Assembly: GCF_964340395.1 (NCBI RefSeq)
Contig: NC_135552.1
Coordinates: 14,214,694-14,254,693, forward strand
Source: Glandiceps talaboti
Taxonomy: Eukaryota > Hemichordata > Enteropneusta > Spengelidae
Direction: 5' to 3'
Length of the DNA: 40,000 nt
Of the stretch, positions 1 through 14,607 are shown in pieces (the first letter of the stretch is position 1; each line of letters opens with the position of its first letter). The translations under genes were made by a program, and so were the position numbers. Below the pieces are notes generated by a model, which saw only the letters and a list, made by a program, of their open reading frames with translations, did no database searches and was not told where the DNA came from.

Positions 1-3000
1 TGGTTGTGGTCTCATGCTAACAGTCATGAAATGGACGTTTTTTTCCCGGCGTGCTACTATATGATGTACGTACATACAACGAAAGCACACATCCGACACA
101 TGACCCCCACTTTTACGTACTTTTACTCATACTCTTCGGGTGCCTTACTGTTTTTGTCACACTTCACCTACTAAGCTGAGTTACCTTCTACGAGTCTTTG
201 ATAGTTGACCTTAATTCCATGTGTAAAAGATAAAACTAATACAACCCAAAACGCTGTTTCCTTGGTCTAGCAGAATCATGTTCTATTAGTTTGGAACTCA
301 AAATTATTTATGCTGTGAGTTCATGGCTAATACAAAATATACTACAAATAATGTAATCATCTGAAAATAAATCTGTAGGATGCTGGTCGATCACTAGGTG
401 ATCATCTATGATTCAGCAAGTACTACAACATACTTAGATACGTTGATGAGAAGAATAGATAGCGTGAAAAACAATTCATCCTATCTAATAAATAAACTAT
501 AATGACAACACATCTTTTGACATACTTGTTACATAAAAACCTTTCACAGAATTTATGCGAATTTCGAGTGTTTTTAACACTAAAACCGGCATATCCTTCC
601 TTCAATTACATCGGAGTCCCTATAATTTGCTACTACTGTAGGCTATCACCAAAATACATCATTCTGCAGTGTAACAGCTGTTGATTTTAATGAGTGATTT
701 TGGAAGGTTACATCGAGTAGATCACCGATTACAGTTATTTGACATATCATAACATAACAAATGATATAGAAATCAATCTTTTATGACAAATGGTGGCATA
801 TTAACAGTATTGTAAATATCGGTTATTTTGTGTGATTTCGTAAGATTTGATACTCTGTTATGGGGTAACAAAATATACACCATTTTTACAGACTGGAACA
901 TATCAAGGAAAATGAAATGGAAATGTCATAATTTCAATCGTCATAAATTACCTTCATCTAAATCTTCAAGACTGTCTTGTTTACGAGTATAAAGTTAGTC
1001 TCAGAATCAGAATCAACATTAGCCATTTCATTTTAGTAAAGAGAGAAAGTGGATATTTTATAGTCTGAGTCGTGATATCAATTTGTTTGAAACGCGTATA
1101 AGGCTATTGAATGACCTTTACAAATAGTGTATAGGCATGTCGGTTCAAAGGTTATAGAGGAAACGTTTATTGAAAAATCCTGGTGAAATCTTCAAAAGGC
1201 AGCGACGTCGTATTCAAACCTCATTTAAATGCTTCTTTATGTTCGTACCAGTACATATTGTGGGTATTTGTGTCAATCAAAGAGCCTGGGGAATATAAAA
1301 GCATTGTAACGTATCTTGATTTATATCTAAAAATTCCACTGGCGTTTACAAAAGAGCGCCGATAAATGGATATACTGAAAATTGCGAATTGATATATGTG
1401 ATTGATCGATATGGGGCTGAACATACTCATGCGTGAATAAATATTCTTTGAACGGCTTTGCCAAATTATCGTATGTACAGTTATAAAGATGTAGCTCTTG
1501 GGCAAGCGAACTATCAGTTTGTTCTAAAATAGTCGTGCAATCTGCAATTCTTAAATATGACGTCTTGTCCTATGCGTGAAATGCTACATTATCATAATAC
1601 AGGTAAAATAGCAATATTATGTTAATTTGATTTAAATGAAATGGGCATTATAATATACACATAAATGTTTAAAAGCCTGTGACTTCAAATATTATGTAAT
1701 ATCTTTAAATCACAATCAAATCAAAATTGCCAAATCCGTGTAGTACTACATGTTTGGCATATTGAAAACAAGTTTGAAATTTGTTTGCGTGTGCAGTAGT
1801 TAAGTTTATTAAAACGCATCACTGGTGTTCAAGAGGAATACCAAATTGCTGTTCCGTCTCTACTACAGTATTGGATAAAGTATTAAAGAAATGAATATAT
1901 AGGAATTATATTATTCCGTACTGCATGAAATGAAATGAATCCGGTACATCGACAGGTATGCCTGAATGTCAGACTAAATACATCTAGACTATGACGCAAG
2001 GTAGCATGCACTATATTGTTACCTTAGCAAGAATGTCGATGCTACGATTTCCTACCTGTTGACAACTACGATTTCTCCATTACCTTGGCCCTGTAGAACA
2101 TATTTGTCCAAAGCATGCATGCCTACATAATTATCATGCATGTTTTATCAAGAGTAACAGACATGGAGACGCAAGCGTAAACTAAAGTAAAAATAGCGAT
2201 CGCCATACCATACATGATTTTCTGGTTTATGCCTTCATTAGCTTTATATGAAAGGCAAAATAAATCAAATAAAGTAGATTTTTGGTCTATAAAATATCCG
2301 CCCTCGACGGCGATCATGATTTCAACCTATTACTTTACTAGTTATGGATATGTCTAATTATTGGTAATTTTGATTATTTTTGTGAAAAAAATGTGTCAGT
2401 TGCAGCTGTTGCAGAAATAATTGCAAAACGAAAACGTACGCCGCCGCCATCTTGAATTTCTTGCAGATGAAGGCAGGCGATCCCCTTTTGAATTCGAACA
2501 ATTTATCGAGTGTTGAATGATTAGCTTACACGTACTTGTTAATGAATTAATGGAAATATCACAGTCGTGTTGGAGAAACTAATGAGATGGCAACAAAGCT
2601 TTTTACGAGATCGTAAAATAGTTCTATTTCTGTACTTTCAAAGATAATGACATCCTAGACACTGCCAATAAACAAGGGTGGCAACAATCACAGCTAGAAT
2701 AACATACAAAACGCATGCACAGTATAATTATTTCTCCATTTACCATCAATTTCATACAAAGATGGGTCATCCCTAAAAATAACTGTCGTTGGTCCGTAGT
2801 GGACTCGTCTTTATTGTATGTTAAGTGGCACGTTGGTCACTCGCCGGGTGAACCAAGGGAATACTAATGTTTGATGGATCAGATGAAATGTCGTGTTTAG
2901 CATATAGTAGTAGCACGCACGAGCGCCGTTTACTTGTATATGTACTGCCATACAAGTAGCAGGCAGTTACACCTAATGTAAGGAGGTGTTTAAATAAAGG

Positions 3001-3080
3001 AGGTATCCTGGGTATCCTCGACACTTCTGACCGTGTACAGGTTATCAAATTTTGATCGTTAAATCAACGTTCCTTAACTT
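1..3080. other. AT-rich DNA without recognised features
   Basis: Short open frames occur, none with domain signatures or flanking splice sites that I trust. A YY1-like GCCGCCATCTTG lies at about 2443-2454 with no gene start attached. Confidence 0.6.
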
Positions 3081-3087
3081 TCTAGCT

Positions 3088-3174
3088 AAAGGTTATGTGT
3101 AACAGAGCGATACTTGAACTCTGTCTGTGAGGATTCGGCAGTGGTATACGTGCTCTGCAAACAACATAACCTTT
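3088..3174. repeat. Small foldback (87 bp)
   Basis: AAAGGTTATGT (3088-3098) is perfectly complementary to ACATAACCTTT (3164-3174), and CAGAGC / GCTCTG pair just inside. The whole could form a bulged hairpin. No known RNA family is recognised. Confidence 0.45.
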
Positions 3175-3179
3175 AACAG

Positions 3180-5600
3180 CATTTTAGTACCATCAATATT
3201 TTACGAAATGTTACTGTACGCGTTGTTCTTGTGACTGAGTCTCGCTTTGGAAGTTAAACCTTTCAATTCGATGTTGTGTGTCAGTTGCTGTATCTTGGTA
3301 TCCGACCTTTAAAATCATATTTGGCCATTTGAATTTTAAATTTTTCCACAGTGGAGGCATATGGGGGGAGGGAGTGTTTCCTGCTCGCATCAAAGTGGGC
3401 AATTTCGAAAAGAGAATTGAGTAATATCCTATTTCAAAACATGGGCTGTGGTTCAACCTTATGACAAATTTTCAAATGTAGTATATATTAAATCAAAATG
3501 GAATATAACTTACTTATTGAACTATCCAAAGGTTTTCCTAACTAGATTTCGAAAACAGTTTGTAGTAAAACTTTTAGGCCTATACCAACATGTGGCACTT
3601 CATTTGAAATAATTCATGCAAATAATGTGTTTATTATAAATTATTTAACACTTTTCATAATTTTACAATATGATAATGTAGTTTAGATAATATCAATCTT
3701 TATCTTTTACTTGATAATGCCAGCCAAATCAATTTTAAAAAAACAAGGTGCCCACGTGCTTCATAATTATACTTCCATGCACTCTAGTGACATGGCTGTT
3801 ATCTCGACTCGATCAAATGTATTGTTCTGATATCATAGAAAGGAATTGTAAAGCCAATGACATAGATGTTGAAAATGATATGTATCTCAATTTGATCAAA
3901 TGACAGAATTTGCTTTGCCGCGATCTTAACATTCGTGAGAAACTTTAGATCGAGATTATGTATGCTACACAATGTAATGTATAGGCATTTGAATATACCC
4001 ATAATGCAAAGTGACAAAATCAGGTTAAGAAATGTGGACGTGACATTTACTGCTGTTTTCTTGTGATTTTGGAACGGTTTCCCCCAAACAAATTAATATG
4101 CATACACTTCATTGAATACCTAATCAATGCATAACAGTTTGTCGCATCTACTAGCAAATAATGTACATTCAGTGTTAACACAAATCCGTCCAGTATTTAT
4201 GCGAAGTAGAAACGCTGTTACCCTTGAGTAATGTATAAATCATACTAGCAGTGACTTGAAAGATCAAAAGGTGCGAACGTAAAGATAAAGGACAAATGAA
4301 AGCGAATATAAATATCAATGGCATACTTTATCATAATTGATGGATAATCCCCCATACGTTGTGACAAATTGTTTTCCGTTTGACTTAACACATTGCTGAC
4401 ACGAATTCTCTTTTATCACGTCTTATGCTTCTTTAATAATAAGGGATTTTCCATATCGATTGTAAGCTTAAGCCTGTCATCACATTGGACGAACACAGAT
4501 AACATTGATTAATGAATTAGGGTAGGCATGATCTTAAAATAGTGAATGAAATGGGATATCAACTAACTACATTCAAATAAACACGTCTTAACATTCATTA
4601 AACGTATTAAGGAACATCTATTACGTGTACAGAGGAGAGGATTATTCAGCAAACCACTCAGTTCTTTCCAAGGCATAATTGGCTTCAAATGGTGCAGATG
4701 TGCATGCGATATTTATAAAATGTGTTTTGATGTATTATGTCTATGAAAGTTACTTCCGTTATCAGTATAGAGATATGGCCTTGGTTATAACTAGTTCTTC
4801 AAAAGCAAGGCAACACCTATCAGATGGCGAACTAGTCGTGATCAAATATCAAAACATGTTTTCGTGTTCTCAATGTCAAGTTGCCAGAATTAAGATTGAC
4901 TAATGTGTTTCAATATACATACATACTTGTGGATCGAAAATTGAAGTAGGTGACCATGCATACTCATGACAACATTATACAGAAATGTGTCTTTCTCGCA
5001 TCTATTCCCAACCTGTTCACAGGCCTGATGCCGTAACTCGAGACGTGCATATGATACTAATCGGCCTACATACATAGTTAATATTGGATGGTATCCTTGT
5101 CATTTTCAATCACGACTATCGTAAATAGAACTCTGCCTACCAACAGCACTATAGAAAGTTGTTGTTCTGGCAGATAGATATAAGCAGTTTTACTCTCTGT
5201 ACACAGTTGGAGTAAAATTGACGATAGCGACTTGTTTATGTTTGGCAGGGCGATATTTACTACAGGCTGTACCGTGAACAACTGTCAGTTGTAACTATAC
5301 CCATATTAGTGTACTGGGTATTTCAAAAATGTTAAGCAAATACATAGTGACTGTTCTTGTGTTTTAACTTTACTGGTGCCCTGAATGTGATAAGTATAAA
5401 TATTGATTTCTTCATCTCATACACAACAAGTATGTAAAGTTTAACCTTAAGCATGACCTAAATATTTGCATAAAATCTACTAAAACAATATTTTGTGAGT
5501 ATGCAGATATGTTACCACTTCGCAATATAGAGCGTGTTCTCAATGGTGAAGAAACACGAAGTGTGAACCTTGTTTTTTACCATGTACGAGCGATGTTCAA
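3180..5600. other. AT-rich DNA without recognised features
   Basis: No exon, RNA gene or clear repeat seen on either strand. Confidence 0.55.
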
Positions 5601-5604
5601 CAAA

Positions 5605-5835
5605 AAATATGGAATATATATACTCCAGTTGTTCGTTCAATATCAGGACAACGCGTGCCTATGTCATTGATTCTTCTGCGTTTGAAATACAAGTCAAAAC
5701 GCTCAAATTGCCATTAGTTTCCCGATTTTTTTATATTACTGGCGATGGTATAATTATACTATTCCCCAATGTTTTTCTTCCATTAAGTCGAAAAATGCTA
5801 CGAGTCGCTAGACGAGTAGTGACAAGGGGTCCTTA
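5605..5835 (+). repeat. Dispersed repeat family D, copy 1
   Basis: It aligns, with many substitutions, to 30715-30950: CGACAAC-type CAGGACAACGCGTGCCTATG, GAAATA..TGTCAAAA..TC, TCGCCAGTAGTTT-like ATTGCCATTAGTTT, then GGTATAATTATA.TATTC.CCAAT. It has no coding potential. The spurious reading frame across it is not a gene. Confidence 0.5.
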
Positions 5836-6189
5836 GGTCACACTTATTTTCCTTGGCTGAACGATGAAAAAAAAAATTCGTTCAAACTCATTTTATTTCT
5901 GCTACTCATATCAACGTGTTTTTCCTCGGCGATCTTGATTCTACAGTTTGTATCAGGTTTTGCTATCAGCATTTTAAGATTACTTTCCCTACTTCAAAAT
6001 TTTAATCTGACAGTTTATATACCTTGCAATTGCCGGCTACATACAATTAATCAGAGGGACTATGCGATATGTTGTATGAACTGGAGTTGTTGGATGTGAA
6101 AACAATAATTCTTTCTAGCTATCTGATATCATACTGTAATTACAAACGTGTAAGTCTTCATCTGAACCATCGTACCATCGTTGCAGTGT

Positions 6190-6238
6190 CGTGTGTGTGT
6201 GTGCGTGAGTGCGTGCATGCATGCGTGCGTACATGCGT
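6190..6238. repeat. GT/GTGC simple repeat
   Basis: (GT)n grades into GCGTGCATGC-type alternating purine-pyrimidine sequence. Confidence 0.9.
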
Positions 6239-6571
6239 AAAGGATGCAAATCCTGATATCCCGTATACAAAAGATCTAAAACACCTGCAACATTACGTAC
6301 ATCTAAAGATACATGACCCCCCCCCCCAACAAACAAAGAACCAACCAGCCAACCAAAATAATATCTGTTTCCGTTAACAGTAGTTTTCAAAATGAATTGT
6401 AATGTTGTAAAAATTTAAAGTGAAGCTTTGTATCTGAAGTACTCACATAACCTACCATTAAATGTTATAGGGTCATGTACAATATGTTCCATCTTGTTCA
6501 AAGCTATCTCGTGAACCATTGTCGCAATGGAAAGCATGCCAAATACTAAACAGTGCTAAGAAAGATCCTGA

Positions 6572-6721
<150 letters not shown>

Positions 6722-8554
6722 TGATCTAATTATATGCCCTGTTCATGTATGCCCTCTTTATGTGTCTGGCCGTCCTTCCGTCAGTCAGTCAGTCTTGTCT
6801 GATATCTGTCTGGCTGGTTACCTGCCTCTCTCTTTACAGCTATTACTTTAAAAAGGACAGTATTGTAATGTCTATATAATATGACAATTGTAAGTCAAAC
6901 GATCCCGGCTTTGTGAAAATAATATATAAGTTACCATGGTAGAAATGAATACACTAGTACCTTCAGCAGTAACGTATACAACATGCACACTGGGAGTTAT
7001 TCATTTGTGTATTTGAATAATGAAGTATTGTAGTATTTCATGTTTTGTCCTATCATGTTTCTCCCCAAAGGCTTCGTTTAATTCACATGTTACATCACAG
7101 GGGAACACACGAGTTAATATCTAATTATAAACCGGTACAACGGTTTCACTATTTGAAATACATATTGAAAGTATATAATGTATTTAAAATCAATATCCGT
7201 TTGTATTCAAATTTAAATGTCTGCCATGCTGATACACTTATTATGTTATTGGAATCGGGGGTAATATAATTAAACGTTTACTGAAAGGACCATCATATTA
7301 TTACTCTCAGCATTACACAGTTGTAAATATTAATCACATCACAAAAGCACACATTTAAATAGTGAATCTGTGTTAATCCTTGACCTGTTTACATTATCAC
7401 TAAAAATATCCATTTACAATATATCGTAATAGTTAATAATTTTACTGTAAACACTGTACGTTTATTCAATGTTTTACGTCACTTTAAGACGATGTGTACA
7501 CGTGAAAATGGAATTCATGTCTACCTTGATTTTGATGTACAATTTATTGATGTAGGATTACAAATAATTTCTGCGTAATATTGGCTTTTAACACAAACCA
7601 GATTCACAATTCAAACGTCATCATACATACCCTGATCAGATAAAGGGAGAGAAATATTTAGCAAATGGGGACAGCCAGATTGATTTTTTTTTCAATTTAT
7701 AAATTTTACTGATTGGAGATTTTGTTCGATATTATTACATTGGCGTCAGACAGTAGATAATACACCCATTTAACATTCAATGATTGCAGCTGATAAACAG
7801 AACGACAGCTATAGATTGAGTAGAATGAAAGACACTATTATGACCATACGACAGTCGATTTCCGACAAAACTGACACATTTCAATTGTTCATCAAAATGA
7901 GACAGCAAACGACGTAATGTACTGACAGTGTTGTCTCTTTAAGGATTGTAGTTTATCGGGATTTATGCGTACTGAACCGTACTGGCACTCTCTTACTTTT
8001 AAGTGTGTATACAGTGATACAATACAAAGACAAATAGCTGTCAGCTGATAGATACAACGTATAAGTGTATGTCGTTCTGAGCCTTCAAGCTTTGACAGAG
8101 CTGTTGTTGTAACTATTCCAACATAAATATTTAAACTGGATGACCAAGTTACAGCAGTCACTGAATGAACGAGCACATCAGTTTGTCTGAATTGTTTTTG
8201 AGCGTGTGTGTCTTAAACCAAATAAAATGAATAGTGTGTTTCCGATAACTCGTCCGACCATAGTTTAAGCCGCCCACTAACATTTTTTAACATGAAAAAG
8301 GGTAAAATTGTGACAATTTACTTCTATTTCCTTGCAGATTTTCTTTCAAGTATCCTTGAGTACTTTTTGTTTAAAATCTCATTCATGAGAGAAACGATGT
8401 CTTTTCAGCCTTGGGCTGTAACCGTAAAGTCTGCATATTGTGTTCGTCTACTTCTGAATCACATAATTGTCTTTGTTTACTTCCTTTTCATCTCATCAAC
8501 TGTTTCGGAATTATTGTCACCAACCAGTATCTTCTCTTTGGGTCAAAGTAATTA

Positions 8555-8604
8555 AGAAAATGAAAATGAAAATAAAATAAAATTCCAACCTACCTACCTA
8601 CCTA
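8555..8604 (+). repeat. A-rich tail and (CTAC)n run
   Basis: AAAATGAAAATGAAAATAAAATAAAA is followed by four CTAC-type units. It may be the 3' end of a degraded plus-strand retroelement, but no coding remnant is seen upstream. Confidence 0.4.
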
Positions 8605-10315
8605 AGTCATTTTGTTCTGGTTGCCTTATACAACTCTGGTGGTTGGAAAGTCTCAGTTTGTTTTACCCGGCTTTTTGAACAGAACGATACAGTGTTTAAA
8701 CTTCGACAACATATCTTTAGGGTAGTGTGGACACTGAGTAGGACTTATACATCTTAAGAGGTCGTATATATGTTCATCAGATTCTTTCAAATCCCTCGGC
8801 TATTTCAAGGGGTCAAACAACTAAACGCAGTTGAACTTTTCATACCTATCGGAAATGAATATTTCAAGACAAGCAAGATAGCATATGTAAATTGCTCAAA
8901 ACACACAGTCCATATAAGGACATACAATGTAACAAAAGAAATAGATAAGTATTCAGCGGAAATGGGGTCAGTACGTCACAGTAAACTATCGTTTGTCGCT
9001 TTTAGTTTATTTTGTCATAACTTTTGGCCAAAAACCGAAAACCTAATTCGTTTTGTTTAGAGTTCTTCATTCCATGTTCATAGAAAAAAACATCATTTAA
9101 AGATATTTGTCTTGGGTTGATGATCACACGAGGGCTGTTTCCATATGAGTGAATCACAATTCGTTAACCAATCAATATTTTACGAATGGATTTTACAAAC
9201 ACGTAGTAGGGATGTGATCGATAATTGAAAGTAGCAAGGTGATATATTCCTTGAGAAGCCTTAATACTAGATCAAACCATTTTTCACTGTCTTCAATAAA
9301 TTGATACATTCTAAGTACACGATTCGTCTCAATTACTAGTTCGATTTGTAAGCTACGAATTTAAAACCAATACTGAATAGAAGCGGCAAGATAGTAACTA
9401 ATAATTGTTTGTCATGTTTAGGGAGCCTCTTTGTTTCTACATCAAATCTAGTTCCAAGGCGTATTATTGTCGCTGGCTGCGCTGCACGTACGAAAAAATC
9501 ATCTAAACGCTCGAGGGTTTGTGTTTGATTATAATGGACATCCACCATCACTATGACTGCATACACGCTTAATTTATATCATAAATTGTGACCACATGTT
9601 TCTTGGTCACCTACACGAGTTTCTATTTTGATACATCAACCAATTGTAGTCACTTTATGGGGGGTGAATAGAAGCTTTAGTATACTTCATTAATGTTGAC
9701 TTTTTGAAGTCAACAACTGCGCGGAGGTGATGGGCTTGTGAACATGTTGGCCTTGAAATGCACCCGCGCTGTTTTTAATTCTTACTCATGTCACATGTAA
9801 GTTGTTGACATCTTAAATGTCACGTGACGTGCTGCTGTCCTAGTTACCAAACTAAGTTCGAACGCCCACAGAATATCGTGTCTTAGCTCTAAAATCTAGT
9901 GTTTCTTAATTCCGAATGAACACACTGGTTCAAGAATGAATCATCAAAAATGGTACCTAAGAAAATGAAGGGAGATCGAGATAACAGCTATCATAATATT
10001 AATTTCGTTGGAATATCTACTTCCGTCAATCAATTTCTGGCTACGAAAAGCGACTCAATATTTCACACTTTAAAGAATATTTGCATAGTAAACATTTCGA
10101 CGTACATACGTCATCAAACATTGAAAGTGTTGACAAATTGATCTTGCATTGTGTCAAGTGTTGCCCGTTGGCAAATAGTTTTATTGTTTCTGTTGACAAA
10201 CAGGAGCTGTGAACTCTGTCGGAATAAACGGTTAAAACCGGCGAAAAAATGTCCGTGTGAAAGTAAATGTCATTGAATATCACTTGCCTGCCTGCCGTCA
10301 ATATTGACGATTAAA

Positions 10316-10328
10316 AGGTCAAGGGTCA
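10316..10328 (+). promoter_or_regulatory. DR1-like nuclear receptor motif
   Basis: AGGTCA-A-GGGTCA is an ideal direct repeat with 1-nt spacing (RXR/HNF4-type). No gene is visible next to it, so function is unknown. Confidence 0.3.
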
Positions 10329-13300
10329 TGGCTTGTACAATAACATTACGTCAATGGCGTTACATGGTATAGCCAATTCATAAACCAATAATGGAATGAG
10401 TGTGTGATTCATGGAAAGTGTTTTCTTTTGAGCTCAAGTCTCTCAAGTTTCAATACGCTGATGGGTTCCTACTACTACTGCTACTTAGCTGTGTATATAC
10501 CACAACTTTAACAACACAGAATTTACAAATGTATTATTTTGTTTATGATGTAAATCCCTGCGAGTCGTTCCCGTAATTCAAATGATCTATGACCAATATA
10601 TAACAAAATGGAGAGTAGATTATCTTCACTTATTAATGGACGCCACATTGGTGCAAAGATGATATACGGATGTTTGAATTATTATGCAAAATAATGTACT
10701 TCCATATTCATGTAGATTTCCATGTGAAAAAATACGACAGACATTTCTAACTTTGGCTCATTTTTTAAAAACTATTTGCTTATATGTGCCATAAAGAAAT
10801 GATGAAGGGACCTCCGTGATTTCATATTGGCATCGATTACCCCGTAAATGATTAAACAGGAGAATGTTTCATTTAATACTGTTTTCGGTCTTTGTTGCAG
10901 CATCATATGACATACACATATTTTACGAATATGACATCACAGTTACCAGCTAATATATTCTTTCGTAATCGATCTGGTAAAACAGGCGAAAGAAATCTAA
11001 AATCTTAACTTAGTTGTTTTCATTCGATATGCCATTACTTGGGTACAATATATCGGAGTCACATTTAGTGACTTCACTTTTTTTGGTGACTTTACATTGT
11101 GCTCGACGGCAGGGTAAAAAGTCAAATCGCAGCTTGACATAAAGTCACTGGAGTGTAGCACTGTTGTGGAGTAACGATTGACGCCACGATAACATACAGA
11201 ATTCGAGACAGATGAAGCGTGCAAGTAGATCGGCACGCACAAGAATAATCTAAATCAAGAAGCGGTGACATGTAAAGGTATACTTCAAATAAAAGACAGG
11301 TCAGTCAGTTACAAAAGAACCCGACGTTCCAGGGATATTGGATCGTTGTATTCCCAGGCTATGTCTCAATTATGCATTACTTTAAAGTACAGCACAATGA
11401 GCTTACGTCCCTCAATCAACTCTGTACAATTACTCAGACCTAGATATAAATCTTTTTTCTTTACTTACCCAGACGTGGGAGACGTTGTTAGCTGTCGTCA
11501 AAACACACACACAAACTTAACGCACTTGTAACTGAAACGATATTATATCACATGTGTAACGGGTGCATCACGCCAGTGATACGAAAGAACTGGCCATGGT
11601 TTCACAACGCCGAACACCTTTACAGAATAATGTGAATTGAGCGCTACATGTCTTTGACGAGGGCCACGAAACGCTTGTCTTGGTGTCTTAGGTCAATACC
11701 GAAATTCTTGGTCAGATACACAATACATGGGGTAGGTATGCTTCCAATGAGATAAAACGTGTGAGACTTCCAAGCATGCAATTAAGCTTATACTTTGCAC
11801 TTTTCAAAGTGTACTGAACACCGTATTGTCTTGCAGTCAATATTTGATAATGAACGTTTTACATACCTCAAGAGTTAGAAATGATGGGTTTTTCTAGTGA
11901 ATTCATCGCAATGCAGTGAGACGAGTTATCGATACGGGTCGACTTGTTTACATGGACAAAGATTAGACCTCATCTGTAATCAGTCACCTGTGAAAGTCGT
12001 TTATAACATACCTTCACGTCTCATGCCGTGTACAAAGTAATATATGATCAACAACGCCACACTGTCCCAAAGACTAGCATAGTAATTTATTTCACCCCTG
12101 AAAGGCGTAGGTAAATCGTAAATAGGGACGCATCAGAAGAATTCAAAAGTAGAACATTATAGTCAACTGATTGGCGATTTTCCTCTCACGTGACATATAG
12201 ATTTGAAAATAATTTGCATTTAAATTTCGAGGTACGTCTGGCAATTGGGATTAAATATTTGAATAGTTAACATTTTCAGTTCTATGATTCGGTATTAACG
12301 ATGTATCCAATTACATTATAACATTGTTAACACGTAATTCAGCCTAGATGTTAATGATTAATACATTGACAAGGGAAAAATGACCGAGAGACATCCTATA
12401 ACTAATATTCTCACTCCCCGTACCTTCGCACGGTTAGGTTCAACCCATTCGCGATTTTCATCGACTTGTTTTACCAAGTGAATTTTGACCCTAAATGCAT
12501 GTGAAATGATAGGATATCATTGAACATCAAGAATTGATATTCCCTGCAAAAACTGCTGGTCATAAAACGTGTCTCAAATTGGATTTTTTTGGTTTAAAAA
12601 AAAGATCAATCATCACCCGTTCATAAGAATTTGATGTGATTCTTCCGTAATATGATATCATCACATCATATAACCCTTAACCAAAGGCAGGTTGCTGACG
12701 TATTAAGCAGTTACCACCCCTAATAATCACATTGAACGACACAAACCATAGTGAGCATGCGCAGTAAACGTGATTGTCTTTTTCGGCATAAATAAACAAG
12801 TATTTGAGTAAGAGGTCACTGCCAGCTCAGAATGCTTTAAAGATAACGCCGACAAAATAAAAAGCAATGCGTTTAGTCCTGACTTGTGATATGTAATGGG
12901 AGTACAGAAGCGTGACAAATTACCTCGGTTAATCCATTTATTGTTCCCGATTTTTTTGGTGAACAAATAACAGAAAAGAAAAAAAATATCTAAAAGAAAG
13001 TTGATAAACATATCAATGGACAGATAAATAGACAATCTCTGTTTCAAGAACTTCTACCTTTAATACGTTTAAACAAAATGATGGCGGCTTTCGATTGTTT
13101 TGGTTATGACATAAATTGTGTCATCACATTTGAATACCGGGTGAGAGCACTACAAGGTGGGCAACATGGTTCGACATTTTCAGCATTTAAAAATATATAT
13201 ATGGCTACTTAAAGCGTGGCTGTCGCATGCTACTAAAACCTACCACTAAACCAAGGACATTTTCTGAGCAAAAAATTACATGACTTACGAGCTACTCCTC

Positions 13301-14335
13301 CCCTCTTAAAGTGATCCCTCACATCATATAAATGAGGCAAATCAAAACTCAAAGTGTCAGTTGAGACTTGGGCTTGGTAAGCTGAGACATTCAATTTGTG
13401 ATCGACCGTGACACGACGCATCATGATTGTGTAAATGTACTTCATCCACACATGCGCATCTGACGACCATGGTACTTTAAATATGGAACAAAGATAAACG
13501 TTAACCGCCAAATCCACACATTTATAGACCACGCCCCTTTAAGTTTGAAAGGAAAACAAAAAACATTCTTGTACAAAAGATTGAGTACATTTACATACGA
13601 ACACAAGTACAAGTTTGCGTTTCACTGTCTAAACACACAATTGGAAATAACCGCCATTTGCCAAGTGATCACTATGAATAGTGCCACCTACAAGGATGAA
13701 AAGGTCTCTAGTATTCATGAACCAATCCTTAGGTGTGGACATTATTTGTCGATAATATAACTAACAACACAAACTCTATCAATAATTTCCAATGTTTCCC
13801 TCGTAGTCCCAACATTGGAAACCTATTATAAATTAATGTATCCATATGTGCAAATAAACGTTCCCCCTCCTTTTAATTTATTCACATAGAAGAGACTGCA
13901 ATCTTCGACCTTAAATGTGGGATGAACGTAGTCAAGTTCACATCGCGGTGTAAATGTTTACCGTAATATAGTTTCTTCCAAACACGGACAATTTTCACAT
14001 TTCCAAATTAATTTTTAGACAGAAGTTTAAAAAAATCTAAATATCATACATTCATTTGTAAGTAAGATTGTTTGTACATTTGACCTAAAAAATATGAATG
14101 ATGACAACGATCGTACACCGCATCGATTGTTATTGTTGTCTGTGTCTATCATCGAGATCATAATTATTTACATACATTATCAATTCCCATATCCCATATA
14201 GTTCACGCAATGATATGGTCTTCATCCTAGGACGGTATCAACACAATTAATGTATCCATATGTGGCTGTTCTTTCGCGTGAAATGTGTAATCGATTCCTG
14301 GGTGTTTTCGCAGAGTCGTCAAAGGGGGATTTGCG

Positions 14336-14341
14336 TTTAAT
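14336..14341 (-). terminator. Candidate poly(A) signal ATTAAA
   Basis: Minus-strand ATTAAA lies about 270 nt after the stop codon of the Ig receptor. A canonical AATAAA occurs at 13882-13877, about 730 nt after the stop. Either could end the transcript; no cleavage site can be seen directly. Confidence 0.25.
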
Positions 14342-14607
14342 GTTTTTTTTTGTTCTTTTAAGATAAGACACCCTATGGCCGAGCGGCAGATCGCAGTGTG
14401 TATATTTTGTTTCGATGTATGTATGTACCGTTCTCCAGACGGACTAATCTGTTGGCATACAGTCAAGTAATATAATTCAGTAAATCCACGTCAACTGTCA
14501 TTACTTTCCTCCTGTATCCATTATTCACCGATTTCTCGAATAGCAACCAAACTTCGCCCTCTAGAATTGATTGTTGCATCTTCGAGCTCCATTGACCACT
14601 GTAAGGA

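Noticed and set aside
14375-14400. tRNA-like D-arm sequence (TATGGCCGAGCGGCAGATCG)
   Set aside because: It resembles the start of a Leu/Ser tRNA or a SINE, but no anticodon stem, T-arm (GGTTCGA) or acceptor pairing follows.
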